Shown here: in pieces, positions 50,648 through 58,569 of the stretch
Position numbering within the stretch: the stretch's first letter is position 1
Layout: each line of letters starts with the position of its first letter
The notes under the pieces: generated by a model
Told to the model about the DNA's origin: nothing
The model's database searches: none
Seen by the model: the letters and a program-made list of their open reading frames with translations, nothing else
Made by a program: the position numbers and the translations under genes
Assembly: GCA_038237625.1 (NCBI GenBank)
Contig: JBBRYM010000005.1
Location: 108,151-172,150, forward strand
Length of the DNA: 64,000 bases
Direction of reading: 5' to 3'
From: JAWVFM01 sp038237625
GTDB taxonomy: Bacteria; Actinomycetota; Thermoleophilia; Solirubrobacterales; 70-9

Positions 50648-50878
50648 TCAGGTGCGCCGTCGTGGCAGCCACCCGTCCTCTTTCCAGCGCGAGCCCGGGC
50701 GGCCCGGCAGGAGCAGGACGATCAGAAGGCCGGCGACCGAGAGCAGGAGCCCGAAGGTCAGCCCGACTCGCTCGCCATAGCCCTTGCGCTCGGCGACGGC
50801 GGCGCCGATCGCGGCCGAGAGCAGCCAGGCGAACAGCAGGTAGAGCGCCTTGGCGCCGATGAGGGCCAGGACCGTCAT
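50648..50878 (-). CDS. 76-residue membrane protein at the end of the liv operon
   Basis: Two predicted transmembrane helices (about 5-28 and 40-58) and a basic tail. Its ATG overlaps the livF stop by 4 bases, so it is translated with the transporter. No family recognised; possibly a small transporter-associated or unrelated membrane protein. Confidence 0.65.
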   Translation of the reverse strand: MTVLALIGAKALYLLFAWLLSAAIGAAVAERKGYGERVGLTFGLLLSVAGLLIVLLLPGRPGSRWKEDGWLPRRRT

Positions 50879-51582
50879 GCCCCCAGGTACGCCTTCTGAA
50901 CCTCGGGGTTGTTGCGCAGTTGCTCGGAGGCGTCGGCGATCGCCACCTGCCCGGTCTCGAGCACGTAGCCGCGGTCGGAGATGTCGAGCGCGTAGTTGGC
51001 GTTCTGCTCGACCAGCAGGATTGCCACCCCGGTCTTGTGGATCTCCGCGATGGTCTCGTAGATCCGCTGGACCAGGACGGGCGCCAGTCCCATCGAGGGC
51101 TCGTCGAGCATCAGGAGGCGCGGGCGGGCCATGAGCGCGCGGCCGATCGCCAGCATCTGCTGCTCGCCGCCGGACATCGTCCCCGCCTTCTGACGTTGGC
51201 GCTCCTCCAGGCGGGGAAACAGCGTGAAGACCCGCTGGAGCTCCTCGGAGGTATTGATGCCACGGCGACGGTGCGCTCCGAGGTCGAGGTTCTCGCGCAC
51301 GGTCATGCGGGGGAACACGTGCCGGCCCTCGGGCACGAGGGCGATTCCGTGCCCGACGATGTCCTGCGCCGGATGCCGGGTGATCTCCTTGCCGTCGAAA
51401 ATGACCGTGCCGCCGCTTGCGGGCATGAGCCCGGAGATCGTGCGCAGCGTGGTCGACTTGCCGGCTCCGTTCGAGCCGATCAGCGTTACGACCTCGTCGT
51501 TGCCCACCTCGAGCGAGATTCCGTGAAGCGCCTCGATGGCGCCGTAGGACGCGCGAACCTCATTGACCTCCAGCAATGCCAC
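50875..51582 (-). CDS. livF: Branched-chain amino acid ABC transporter ATPase LivF
   Basis: 235-residue ATP-binding subunit. Walker A GSNGAGKS, signature SGGEQQMLAIGRALMARP, Walker B LLMLDEPSMGLAPVL and switch His in LLVEQN region (Q-loop GHGIALVPEGRHVF is LivF-specific). One base after livG. Confidence 0.95.
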   Translation of the reverse strand: MALLEVNEVRASYGAIEALHGISLEVGNDEVVTLIGSNGAGKSTTLRTISGLMPASGGTVIFDGKEITRHPAQDIVGHGIALVPEGRHVFPRMTVRENLDLGAHRRRGINTSEELQRVFTLFPRLEERQRQKAGTMSGGEQQMLAIGRALMARPRLLMLDEPSMGLAPVLVQRIYETIAEIHKTGVAILLVEQNANYALDISDRGYVLETGQVAIADASEQLRNNPEVQKAYLGA

Positions 51583-52401
51583 TCAGCTCTCCTGCTTTCC
51601 GAGGTAGGCCTCGATCACGCGCTCGTTGGCCCGGACCTCGTCGGGGGGGCCTTCGGCAATCTTCTCGCCATGGTCCAGGACCGTGATCCGCTCCGAGACG
51701 TCCATCACGACGCGCATGTCGTGCTCGATCAGGAGGATCGTGAGGTCCAGATCGTCACGAAGCTTTTTCATGAAACCGGTGAGCTGATCCGACTCCTGCG
51801 GGTTCATGCCCGCCGTCGGCTCGTCGAGGAGCAAAAGGGTGGGGTCTGACACAAGCGCCCGGGCGATCTCGACACGGCGCTGGTCGCCGTAGGAGAGGTT
51901 GTTCGCGATCTGCTCGAGCTGCGCCGGGGTGAGGCCCACGTACTCCAGCGTCTCAGCGGCCTTGTCGCGAACGCTGCGCTCCTCCGCGCGAACCCTGGGG
52001 GTGCGGAGGATCGAGCCGAAGAGGCTCGCCTTCATGAGGGAATGGCGACCCACCATCACGTTCTCGAGCGCGGTCATCTCACGGAACAGACGAATGTTCT
52101 GGAAGGTTCGCGAAATGCCGAGGCCGCTGATCACGTCCGGGCGCTTTCCGGTGATCGCGCGGTCGCGAAAGACGATGCTCCCCGCGCTCGGCTTATAGAG
52201 GCCGGTGAGCATGTTGAACAGGGTCGTCTTGCCGGCGCCGTTGGGTCCGATGATCGAAACGATGGAGTGCTCGGGAACGTCCACCGAAACGTCGCCCACC
52301 GCCACAAGGCCGCCAAATTCCTTGCGGACCTGATCCACGCGCATGAGCGCGGCGGCCGACGGGCGCTTTTGCGGCATGCCCTTGAGCTCTGTGCCGCTCA
52401 T
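51583..52401 (-). CDS. livG: Branched-chain amino acid ABC transporter ATPase LivG
   Basis: 272 residues from ATG 52401 (ATGA overlaps livM). Walker A GPNGAGKT, LGISRTFQNIRLFREMTALE typical of LivG, signature LSYGDQRRVEIARAL, Walker B LLLLDEPTAGMNP, and switch EHDMRVVMDVS. A short N-terminal extension of about 20 residues. Confidence 0.95.
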   Translation of the reverse strand: MSGTELKGMPQKRPSAAALMRVDQVRKEFGGLVAVGDVSVDVPEHSIVSIIGPNGAGKTTLFNMLTGLYKPSAGSIVFRDRAITGKRPDVISGLGISRTFQNIRLFREMTALENVMVGRHSLMKASLFGSILRTPRVRAEERSVRDKAAETLEYVGLTPAQLEQIANNLSYGDQRRVEIARALVSDPTLLLLDEPTAGMNPQESDQLTGFMKKLRDDLDLTILLIEHDMRVVMDVSERITVLDHGEKIAEGPPDEVRANERVIEAYLGKQES

Positions 52402-53585
52402 CGCGGGGCCTCCCTGGGTAAGCCGTCGCCGCCCCTTCCCCCCGTCAGCTCGAGCGTGCGTCTTCGCTCGGGGATCAGGCCCTGCGGTCGCAGGACCATC
52501 ACAAGAACGAGGACGAAACCGAAGATGCCGAACGAGAGGTCGGTGAGGTCGAAGTTCAGCCCGAAGGTCGACGGCAGGTGGTTGAACACGTCGGGTATCA
52601 GGTAATAGTTCGTGTAGGAGAGCAGCAACGCTCCGAGCACGGCGCCCCAGATCGAGCCGAGGCCGCCGACGATGATCATCGACAGCACGAAGATCGAGAA
52701 CGAGAACTCGAACTGGCTGGCGTTCACGCTGCTGTCGTAAGAGCCCAGGAACGCTCCGGACATGCCGCCGAATGCCGCGCCGATCGCGTACGCCATGAGC
52801 TTCGTCCTCACCAGCGGGATGCCCGTGGAGACGGCGGCGACCTCGTCCTCGCGCAATGCCACCCACGCGCGGCCCAGCCTGGAGTCACGGACGCGCAGAT
52901 TGACGAATAAGACGAGCAGCATGATCCCGAATATCAGCCAGTACCAAGGCCGCAAATGCAGGAGATCGAACTTCCCGATCCCCGGGAAATAGGGCGAGTC
53001 GACTGCCGAGATGCCGAGGTTGCCGGCCGTCAGGGTCATCTGGCCGAGATGGATGTCCGTCCCATTGACCGCGACCACGCCGATGATCTCCCCGAACGCA
53101 AGGGTCACGATCGCGATGTAGTCGCCGCGCAGGCGCAACGTTGGCAAGCCGATCAACGTGCCCGCTATCGCCGTGATCAGCACTGCGCAGACGAGGATGA
53201 GCAGGAAGTTGAGGTGGATGCCGATCGTCTCCGTCATCGACGACACGAGTACATGGACGTGTGCGTTGAAGAAGAAGCCGGAGCCGAACCAACCGACGCA
53301 GTAGGCGCCGAAAGCGTAGAAGGCGACGTAGCCCAGGTCGAGCAGTCCCGCGAATCCGACGACGATGTTGAGGCCCAGCGCCATCACGACGAAGGCGAGG
53401 GCCCTGATGGTCGCGTCCAGGAAGCCACTCGTTTGCGTGAACGCGAACGGCAGCAGAATGCCGGCCACGATCAGTACTGCAACGAGAGCGCGCTGCCACC
53501 AGGGAGGCAGACTCGGAACGATCCGGTTGCGGCGCCGCACGAACGCATCCCGCCAATCCCGAAATTGTGCGAGGAGCTCGTTCAT
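52398..53585 (-). CDS. livM: Branched-chain amino acid ABC permease LivM
   Basis: 395-residue integral membrane subunit with about ten helices and the permease motif AYAIGAAFGGMSGAFLGSY followed by SIFVLSMIIVGGLGSIWGAV. Basic N-terminus of about 25 residues. Starts one base after the livH stop. Confidence 0.94.
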   Translation of the reverse strand: MNELLAQFRDWRDAFVRRRNRIVPSLPPWWQRALVAVLIVAGILLPFAFTQTSGFLDATIRALAFVVMALGLNIVVGFAGLLDLGYVAFYAFGAYCVGWFGSGFFFNAHVHVLVSSMTETIGIHLNFLLILVCAVLITAIAGTLIGLPTLRLRGDYIAIVTLAFGEIIGVVAVNGTDIHLGQMTLTAGNLGISAVDSPYFPGIGKFDLLHLRPWYWLIFGIMLLVLFVNLRVRDSRLGRAWVALREDEVAAVSTGIPLVRTKLMAYAIGAAFGGMSGAFLGSYDSSVNASQFEFSFSIFVLSMIIVGGLGSIWGAVLGALLLSYTNYYLIPDVFNHLPSTFGLNFDLTDLSFGIFGFVLVLVMVLRPQGLIPERRRTLELTGGRGGDGLPREAPR

Positions 53586-53586
53586 C

Positions 53587-54696
53587 TCATCCCGCTTCCC
53601 TGGTCTCTTCTCCGAGGAGGCCCCTCGGGCGCAGGACCATGATCACGATGAGGTAGCCGAAGACGACGGCCTCTGTCCACTGCGGCCCGAGCCGGGAGTC
53701 GGATAGCTGCTGGATGATCCCGATGATGAAGCCACCGAGCACCGCGCCCCGCACATTTCCGATACCGCCCATGACCGCGGCCGTGAAGGCGATAAGCCCA
53801 GCCTCGAAGCCCTGGAAGTACCAAACGTTGGTCTCGTAGAGCGCGTAGATCAGGCCGGCGGCGCCCGCGAGCATGCCGCCCAGGAGGAACGTGAGCGAGA
53901 TCGTGGAGTCGACATTGATGCCCATCAGCTGCGCCGCCTCGGGATCCTGCGCAGTGGCCCGCATCGCGCGGCCGGAGCGGGTCCTGGAGATGAACCATCC
54001 GAGCCCGAGCACCAGCGGAATCGCCGTGCCCACGGACAGCAGGTCGGCGCGGTGTACCGCAACGCCGGAGATGTGGAAGACCGTCTGGTTTTGGCGCAAC
54101 AGGTCGGTGACCCCCTGCGGCGAGCCGCCGCGCCAGAGCAGGCCGACGTTCTGGAGGATGAACGAGAAGCCCACCGCCGTGATCAGCGGCGCAAGCTTCG
54201 GCGCATTGCGCAATGGCCGGTAGGCGACCCGCTCGATCAGAACGTTGAGGCTGCCCGAGATCAGCATCGCGAGGATCAACACGACCAGCAGGCCGCCCAC
54301 GAGGCCCAGAGTCCCGGTCGCGAGAGTCAGTCCGAAGGTCGCCCACAGCCCCACCGAGACGAACGTGCCGATCATGAACAGGTCCCCATGGGCGAAGTTG
54401 ATCAGCTCGATGATCCCGTAGACGAGCGTGTACCCGATCGCGATCAGGGCCCAGATCGCCCCGTTGGAGATTCCCTGGACGAGGTTTCCGCCCAGCTTCG
54501 ACAGATCGTGATTGATGATCGCGTGGCTGCCCATCACCCCGGCCTGATAGCCGGATGAGAGGTCCTTGATCCCGTAGAAGATCGGCAGGGCGACGATGAC
54601 GGCGATCAGGCTCCACGCCCCAGCGTGGGCGCGGAGGACCGCAAACGGGCGAGCGCCCCCTGGGCCTCTTCGCGCGGCGAGCGACCTTGCTTCCAC
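53587..54696 (-). CDS. livH: Branched-chain amino acid ABC permease LivH
   Basis: 369-residue permease, longer than the typical 300 because of a basic N-terminal region and an extra helix (about 25-45). Motifs ALIAIGYTLVYGIIELINFA, HGDLFMIGTFVS, and FTAAVMGGIGNVRGAVLGG. GTG start. Separated from the binding-protein gene by a strong hairpin. Confidence 0.94.
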   Translation of the reverse strand: MEARSLAARRGPGGARPFAVLRAHAGAWSLIAVIVALPIFYGIKDLSSGYQAGVMGSHAIINHDLSKLGGNLVQGISNGAIWALIAIGYTLVYGIIELINFAHGDLFMIGTFVSVGLWATFGLTLATGTLGLVGGLLVVLILAMLISGSLNVLIERVAYRPLRNAPKLAPLITAVGFSFILQNVGLLWRGGSPQGVTDLLRQNQTVFHISGVAVHRADLLSVGTAIPLVLGLGWFISRTRSGRAMRATAQDPEAAQLMGINVDSTISLTFLLGGMLAGAAGLIYALYETNVWYFQGFEAGLIAFTAAVMGGIGNVRGAVLGGFIIGIIQQLSDSRLGPQWTEAVVFGYLIVIMVLRPRGLLGEETREAG

Positions 54697-54728
54697 GTTG
54701 CCCTACGACGTTATCTGGTCAACGGGCC

Positions 54729-54759
54729 GGGAGGAGGACGCCGCCGGCGTCCTCCTCCC
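54729..54759 (-). terminator. 14-bp hairpin between binding protein and permease genes
   Basis: GGGAGGAGGACGCC (54729-54742) and GGCGTCCTCCTCCC (54746-54759) pair perfectly around GCC. No U-tract follows on the minus strand. Such hairpins after binding-protein genes usually protect the upstream mRNA or attenuate read-through, giving more binding protein than permease. Confidence 0.75.
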
Positions 54760-54785
54760 TCCCGCTCATTCGCTGCTCGCCTCCG

Positions 54786-56057
54786 CTAGCCGCTCGTGCT
54801 AGACGGATATAGCGCCTTGAAGAACAGCGGATTTCCGTCTGGGCCAACCTTGTAGAGACCGTACGCCTTCAGCGTCGTGTCTCCGTTCTGATCGAACCCG
54901 TAGGTGCCCAGCACCGACTTGCGGTTCTTCGTGGCGAACAGCGCTTTCAGCACAGCCGCCTTGTCGTTCCCCTGATCGCCCAGCCCTGCGATCGTGTCGA
55001 GTCCGAGCTTCATGACCTCGTAGCCATAGATCGCGTACGGGTCCGGGTTCGCATCTCCGTACTTTGCCTTGTACGCAGTGAGGAACTTATCGCCGCCCGG
55101 CAGCGAGGCCAGGTTCAGGGTCGCCACCGTGCATTCGATCAGCGGGTCGATGCTCGCCGGGACGCCACCCTCCTTCTCGTTCGTGTACGAGCCGGTACAG
55201 ACTCCGTCGGCGCCAAAGATCTTGGCGGTCGGTAGGGCTGCGTTGACGTCCTTGGTGAGCTGGACCGCTCCGTTCGAAACGATCCCGGCGAAGAAGAAGC
55301 AGTCCGCTCCCTCACCCTTGATCGTCGACGCGTAGGAGCGGAAGTTGGGCTGCTTCGGATCGATCCCCGTGTTGCTCGTGATCGTCAGCCCGTACTTGTC
55401 CTTTCCGAGTTCCAGCTGAGTCGCGAGGCCGGCGCCGTAGGCTTCCTTGTCGTTGGCGACCGCGACCTTCGTGCACCCGGCGTCCTTCATGGCCTGGAGG
55501 TCGGCCGCCGACTGGATGGTGTCGCGCGGCACGATGCGCAAGTACGTGCGCTGCCCCGTCGGGTAGTACTTGTCCGGTTCACCCGGCAGATGCCCGGGCT
55601 CGTCGGTCGTTATCCCGACGAGGGTGTTCGCAGGGCTCACCTGTGGAATTGCGGCCTGGTTGAGGATCGGGAGCGACACTTCGGTGCAGCCCGAGTTGAA
55701 CTCGCCGATGTAGTAGACGGTCGCAGGATCGCCGACCGCGGTGCGCGCGTCCGTCGCACACTGCCCCGCCTCCCACTGGCCGGCCTGAGCGGTCGCGTCG
55801 TTTAGCGACGTGTACTTGACGTCGAAGTTTCCAGCCTTGCCGTGCGCCTCATCGAGCGCCAGTTTGATCCCGTTGACCATCGGCTTGGTCTGCGCGGTGG
55901 ACGCACCGACGAGCGGCAGGCTCGAATAGATGTCGACGGTGCCGCTGGTGCTGCCACTACTGCCGCTGGTGCTCGAAGTGCTGCTGCTGCTGCCGCAGGC
56001 GCCTAGGGCAACCACGGCACCCAGTGCCAAACAGCTTCCGACTGTTTTCCTCAACAC
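54786..56057 (-). CDS. livK: Branched-chain amino acid ABC substrate-binding lipoprotein
   Basis: 423 residues with lipobox VVALGACGSS (lipidated Cys about 21), a Ser/Thr/Gly-rich linker, then two-lobed periplasmic-binding fold type I (VDIYSSLPLVGASTAQTKPM, GEFNSGCTEVSLPILNQA). Solute may be a branched-chain amino acid, amide or other; Liv-type proteins are diverse. GTG start with GAGGAGG; promoter at 56114-56142. Confidence 0.92.
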   Translation of the reverse strand: MLRKTVGSCLALGAVVALGACGSSSSTSSTSGSSGSTSGTVDIYSSLPLVGASTAQTKPMVNGIKLALDEAHGKAGNFDVKYTSLNDATAQAGQWEAGQCATDARTAVGDPATVYYIGEFNSGCTEVSLPILNQAAIPQVSPANTLVGITTDEPGHLPGEPDKYYPTGQRTYLRIVPRDTIQSAADLQAMKDAGCTKVAVANDKEAYGAGLATQLELGKDKYGLTITSNTGIDPKQPNFRSYASTIKGEGADCFFFAGIVSNGAVQLTKDVNAALPTAKIFGADGVCTGSYTNEKEGGVPASIDPLIECTVATLNLASLPGGDKFLTAYKAKYGDANPDPYAIYGYEVMKLGLDTIAGLGDQGNDKAAVLKALFATKNRKSVLGTYGFDQNGDTTLKAYGLYKVGPDGNPLFFKALYPSSTSG

Positions 56058-56085
56058 GAGTTTTCCTCCTCGTTTACCTCTCTCC

Positions 56086-56103
56086 CCGGGTGCCTTAACC
56101 CGG
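56086..56103 (-). promoter_or_regulatory. Leader hairpin of livK
   Basis: CCGGGT/ACCCGG 6-bp stem with a 6-base loop between the livK promoter and its Shine-Dalgarno sequence; possible mRNA stabiliser. Confidence 0.35.
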
Positions 56104-56113
56104 ACTCGCGCGC

Positions 56114-56142
56114 AGCATATATCCGAAACGCAGATATGTCAG
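56114..56142 (-). promoter_or_regulatory. Promoter of liv operon
   Basis: CTGACA (56137-56142) and TATGCT (56114-56119) with an ideal 17-base spacer; predicted start near 56107, leader about 50 bases with a strong Shine-Dalgarno sequence. Confidence 0.6.
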
Positions 56143-56194
56143 ATCCGGAGATCAGATAGATGGCCCAGCGGGTCCGATCGGTAAGGATCTCGGC

Positions 56195-56893
56195 ATGGAC
56201 GACTCCGCGCGCTGGGCGACCTTCGACTGCTACGGAACCCTGATCGACTGGAACCGGGGCATCGGCGACGAGCTCGAGCGCCTGTTCGGAGCCGAGTCGA
56301 GGGAGCGGCTGCTCGCTCGTTACCACGAGCTGGAGCCGCAGATCCAAAGCGCGAATCCACGCGCCTCTTACGGCGCGGTCATGCGCGAGGCGCTGATCGG
56401 TTGCGCGGCGAGCGCAGGACTCGAGCTTCCCGAAAGCGAGCGCGACGCGCTGGGCCGCTCGCTGCCGAGATGGTGCATTTTCGGAGAGGTTAGGGCCGCC
56501 CTTTCCACGTTGCGCGAGCAGGGTTGGCGTCTCGCGATCCTCTCGAACACCGACCGCGAGTTCATCGAGGCGTCGATGGAGACGATCGGCGTCCCGTTCG
56601 AGCTCGCGATCGTCGCCTCGGAGATCGGTTCCTACAAGCCGGCGCCCGGGCACTGGGAGGCGTTCGAGAAGGCGACCGGGGCCGACCCGGGCAGACACGT
56701 GCACGTGGGCGCCAGCGTCTTTCACGACGTTGCCCCGACGGCGGCGCTCGGCATTCCGTGCGTGTGGATCAACCGGCTCGGCGAGCCCTCTTCGGGCCAG
56801 GCGGCGATGGAGACTCCGAATCTCGCCGAGCTTCCAGGCATCCTGGAGTCACTGGTGTCGGGCCGAGGTCTCGGGCGTGGACAGGAAAGGTGA
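56195..56893 (+). CDS. HAD hydrolase, haloacid dehalogenase type II-like
   Basis: 232 residues. Motif I WATFDCYGTLIDW (nucleophile Asp), motif II LAILSNTD, Lys in ASEIGSYKPAPGHWE, motif IV in VHVGASVFHDVAPT. Type II haloacid dehalogenases share this pattern but many members are phosphatases; substrate unknown. AAGGAT precedes the ATG. Confidence 0.88.
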   Translation: MDDSARWATFDCYGTLIDWNRGIGDELERLFGAESRERLLARYHELEPQIQSANPRASYGAVMREALIGCAASAGLELPESERDALGRSLPRWCIFGEVRAALSTLREQGWRLAILSNTDREFIEASMETIGVPFELAIVASEIGSYKPAPGHWEAFEKATGADPGRHVHVGASVFHDVAPTAALGIPCVWINRLGEPSSGQAAMETPNLAELPGILESLVSGRGLGRGQER

Positions 56894-56903
56894 AAACATC
56901 GCG

Positions 56904-56984
56904 ATGGGTTGCGAGATCCGCTCGCGCGGCTTCAATCAGCTCGGCCCCACGTGGTGGGACTACCTCGCCGACTGGAGCGAATGA
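56904..56984 (+). CDS. Possible 26-residue peptide upstream of imuB
   Basis: Opens at ATG 56904, ends TGA. Residues MGCEIRSRGFNQLGPTWWDY and LADWSE have codons with G or C in nearly every third position, like real genes here. Trp/Tyr-rich C-terminus. AAAGGTG lies about 11-14 bases upstream, somewhat far. No family known; may be non-coding. Confidence 0.35.
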   Translation: MGCEIRSRGFNQLGPTWWDYLADWSE

Positions 56985-57048
56985 CCACGGTCGCAAGGAG
57001 ATCCGCCGGAATCGCAAAATAACTTGCTTGCATTCCGCCGCAGGATGT

Positions 57049-57064
57049 ACGAACATGTGTTCGT
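57049..57064 (+). promoter_or_regulatory. LexA (SOS) box of imuB
   Basis: ACGAAC-ATGT-GTTCGT: both arms match the actinobacterial/Bacillus SOS consensus CGAAC-N4-GTTCG. The box touches the imuB start codon, so LexA would block transcription start or elongation directly. Confidence 0.85.
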
Positions 57065-58327
57065 ATGCCGATTGCGTGCGCTCTCATCCCCCGTTTCTCG
57101 CTCCTCACGGTCCTGGGCGAGCGCCGGGAGCTGATGGGAAAGGCGCTGGCGCTGGCGCCCGAACCCGGTGGCCCGCAGGTCATCGGCCAGACGTCGGGAG
57201 CCGCCGAGGCGTTCGGCGTTCGCGCCGGAATGGCCCTCGGCGAGGCCCTCTCGCGCTGTCCGCAGCTGACGCTGGCGGAGCCCGACCCCGAGCAGGCCGA
57301 AGAGACGTGGGAGACGACGCTGGGGCGGCTAGAGGGGATCGGCGCGGGCATCGAGTCGCACTGTGCCGGCGAGGCGTTCTTCGCCGCCGGCGGGTTGCGG
57401 CGGCTTTGGGGAGGCTCGGTCGAGGGAGTGCTGGTGCGTGCGGGAGGCGTAATCGGCGGGCCTGTCCGCCTTGGCGCCGGCCCCAGCCGCCTTGGCGCCT
57501 ACGCGGCGGCGCTGGCGATGCCGCCAAGGCGTGTCCGCCGGCGGCGGGGCCCCGGCCCGGAGGCCGTGGTTCGCAGCGGCTTCGTGCTGGTCCCGGACGG
57601 TGCGGCCCAAGCCTTCCTGGCCCCGCTTTCGGTGCGATTGCTCTCCGAGCGACTCGCATCGAACTGGGAGCGGGCGACCATCCCCGGCCTTCTCGAGCGC
57701 CTCGGCATTCGCACGCTTGGCGAGCTGGCCGCGCTTCCCGACGATGCCGTCGCCGATCGCTTCGGCGAGGCGGGGCTGGTGGCCCTGGCCATGGCCCGCG
57801 GCATCGAGGCGCCACTCTGCCCGCGTGAGCCGCGGGAGGACATCGCGGAACGGCTGGAGCTCCACGAGGCGGCATCCGGGCTGGAGCTCGAGCGCGTGGC
57901 CGAGCTTCTGGTCGACCGGCTGCTGGCCAACCCGGCTCGCCGGGGAAGGTCGATCCGCAGGCTGCGCCTAGCCGCCCAGCTCGTCTCCGGCGGCGGCTGG
58001 CGAGTCGATGTCACGCTGCGGCTGGCGAGCGCCGATCGCGAGCGGCTTCGCCTCGCGCTCACGCCAAAGCTCACCGAGCTGCCAAGCCCCGCCGCCGGCT
58101 TGACCCTGCGGGCCCTGGAGCTCGGCGAGGCGGAGGGCGCCCAGGCAACGCTCCACGACGACAGCAACGAGCGCCGCCGCGAGCGCCTCGGCGAGGCGGT
58201 CCGCCAGGTGCGCGCGGCCGGCGGGCGCGAGGCCGTCTTGCGGGTGCTGGAGCTCGATCCGGCCTCGCGGGTGCCGGAGCGCCGGGCGACGCTGACGCCC
58301 TTCCCCGAAGGCGAGGGCATCGCATGA
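57065..58327 (+). CDS. imuB: ImuB, inactive Y-family polymerase of the mutasome
   Basis: 420 residues with Y-family polymerase fold (SGAAEAFGVRAGMALGEALSR; LLERLGIRTLGELAALPDDA as thumb/HhH). The catalytic acidic residues of DinB are not present, as in known ImuB, which acts as adaptor bringing DnaE2 to the beta clamp. imuA, which usually precedes imuB, is absent here. ATG abuts the SOS box. Stop overlaps the next ATG. Confidence 0.9.
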   Translation: MPIACALIPRFSLLTVLGERRELMGKALALAPEPGGPQVIGQTSGAAEAFGVRAGMALGEALSRCPQLTLAEPDPEQAEETWETTLGRLEGIGAGIESHCAGEAFFAAGGLRRLWGGSVEGVLVRAGGVIGGPVRLGAGPSRLGAYAAALAMPPRRVRRRRGPGPEAVVRSGFVLVPDGAAQAFLAPLSVRLLSERLASNWERATIPGLLERLGIRTLGELAALPDDAVADRFGEAGLVALAMARGIEAPLCPREPREDIAERLELHEAASGLELERVAELLVDRLLANPARRGRSIRRLRLAAQLVSGGGWRVDVTLRLASADRERLRLALTPKLTELPSPAAGLTLRALELGEAEGAQATLHDDSNERRRERLGEAVRQVRAAGGREAVLRVLELDPASRVPERRATLTPFPEGEGIA

Positions 58328-58569
58328 ATCCCGACGGGATCTACTGGCCGCTGCCCGTCGCGGTGAGGGCCGGGCAGAGCGGCGTGCCGGTCACGGTCGC
58401 GGGCATCGGGGTCGAGGCGGTTCGCGAGGAATGGCTCGTCGAGGACCGCTGGTGGACTCCCGCCCCCCTCAGCCGCCGCTACTTCGAGGTCGTGCTCGCC
58501 GACGGGCGCAACCTCGTCGTCTTTCGCGAACCCGCCGCCGACGGCCAGTGGTTCGAGCAGCGAGCGTGA
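58324..58569 (+). CDS. DUF6504 small mutasome-associated protein
   Basis: 81 residues, opening with MNPDGIYWPLPVAVRAGQSG and ending in EVVLADGRNLVVFREPAADG. The family is regularly encoded beside imuB/dnaE2 in actinobacteria; no activity is known. Overlaps imuB (ATGA) and dnaE2 (GTGA) by 4 bases, so all three are translated together. Confidence 0.8.
   Translation: MNPDGIYWPLPVAVRAGQSGVPVTVAGIGVEAVREEWLVEDRWWTPAPLSRRYFEVVLADGRNLVVFREPAADGQWFEQRA

Noticed and set aside
57065..58327. imuB as a pseudogene because polymerase acidic residues are missing
   Set aside because: Loss of these residues is normal for ImuB, and the frame is intact and overlaps its neighbours.
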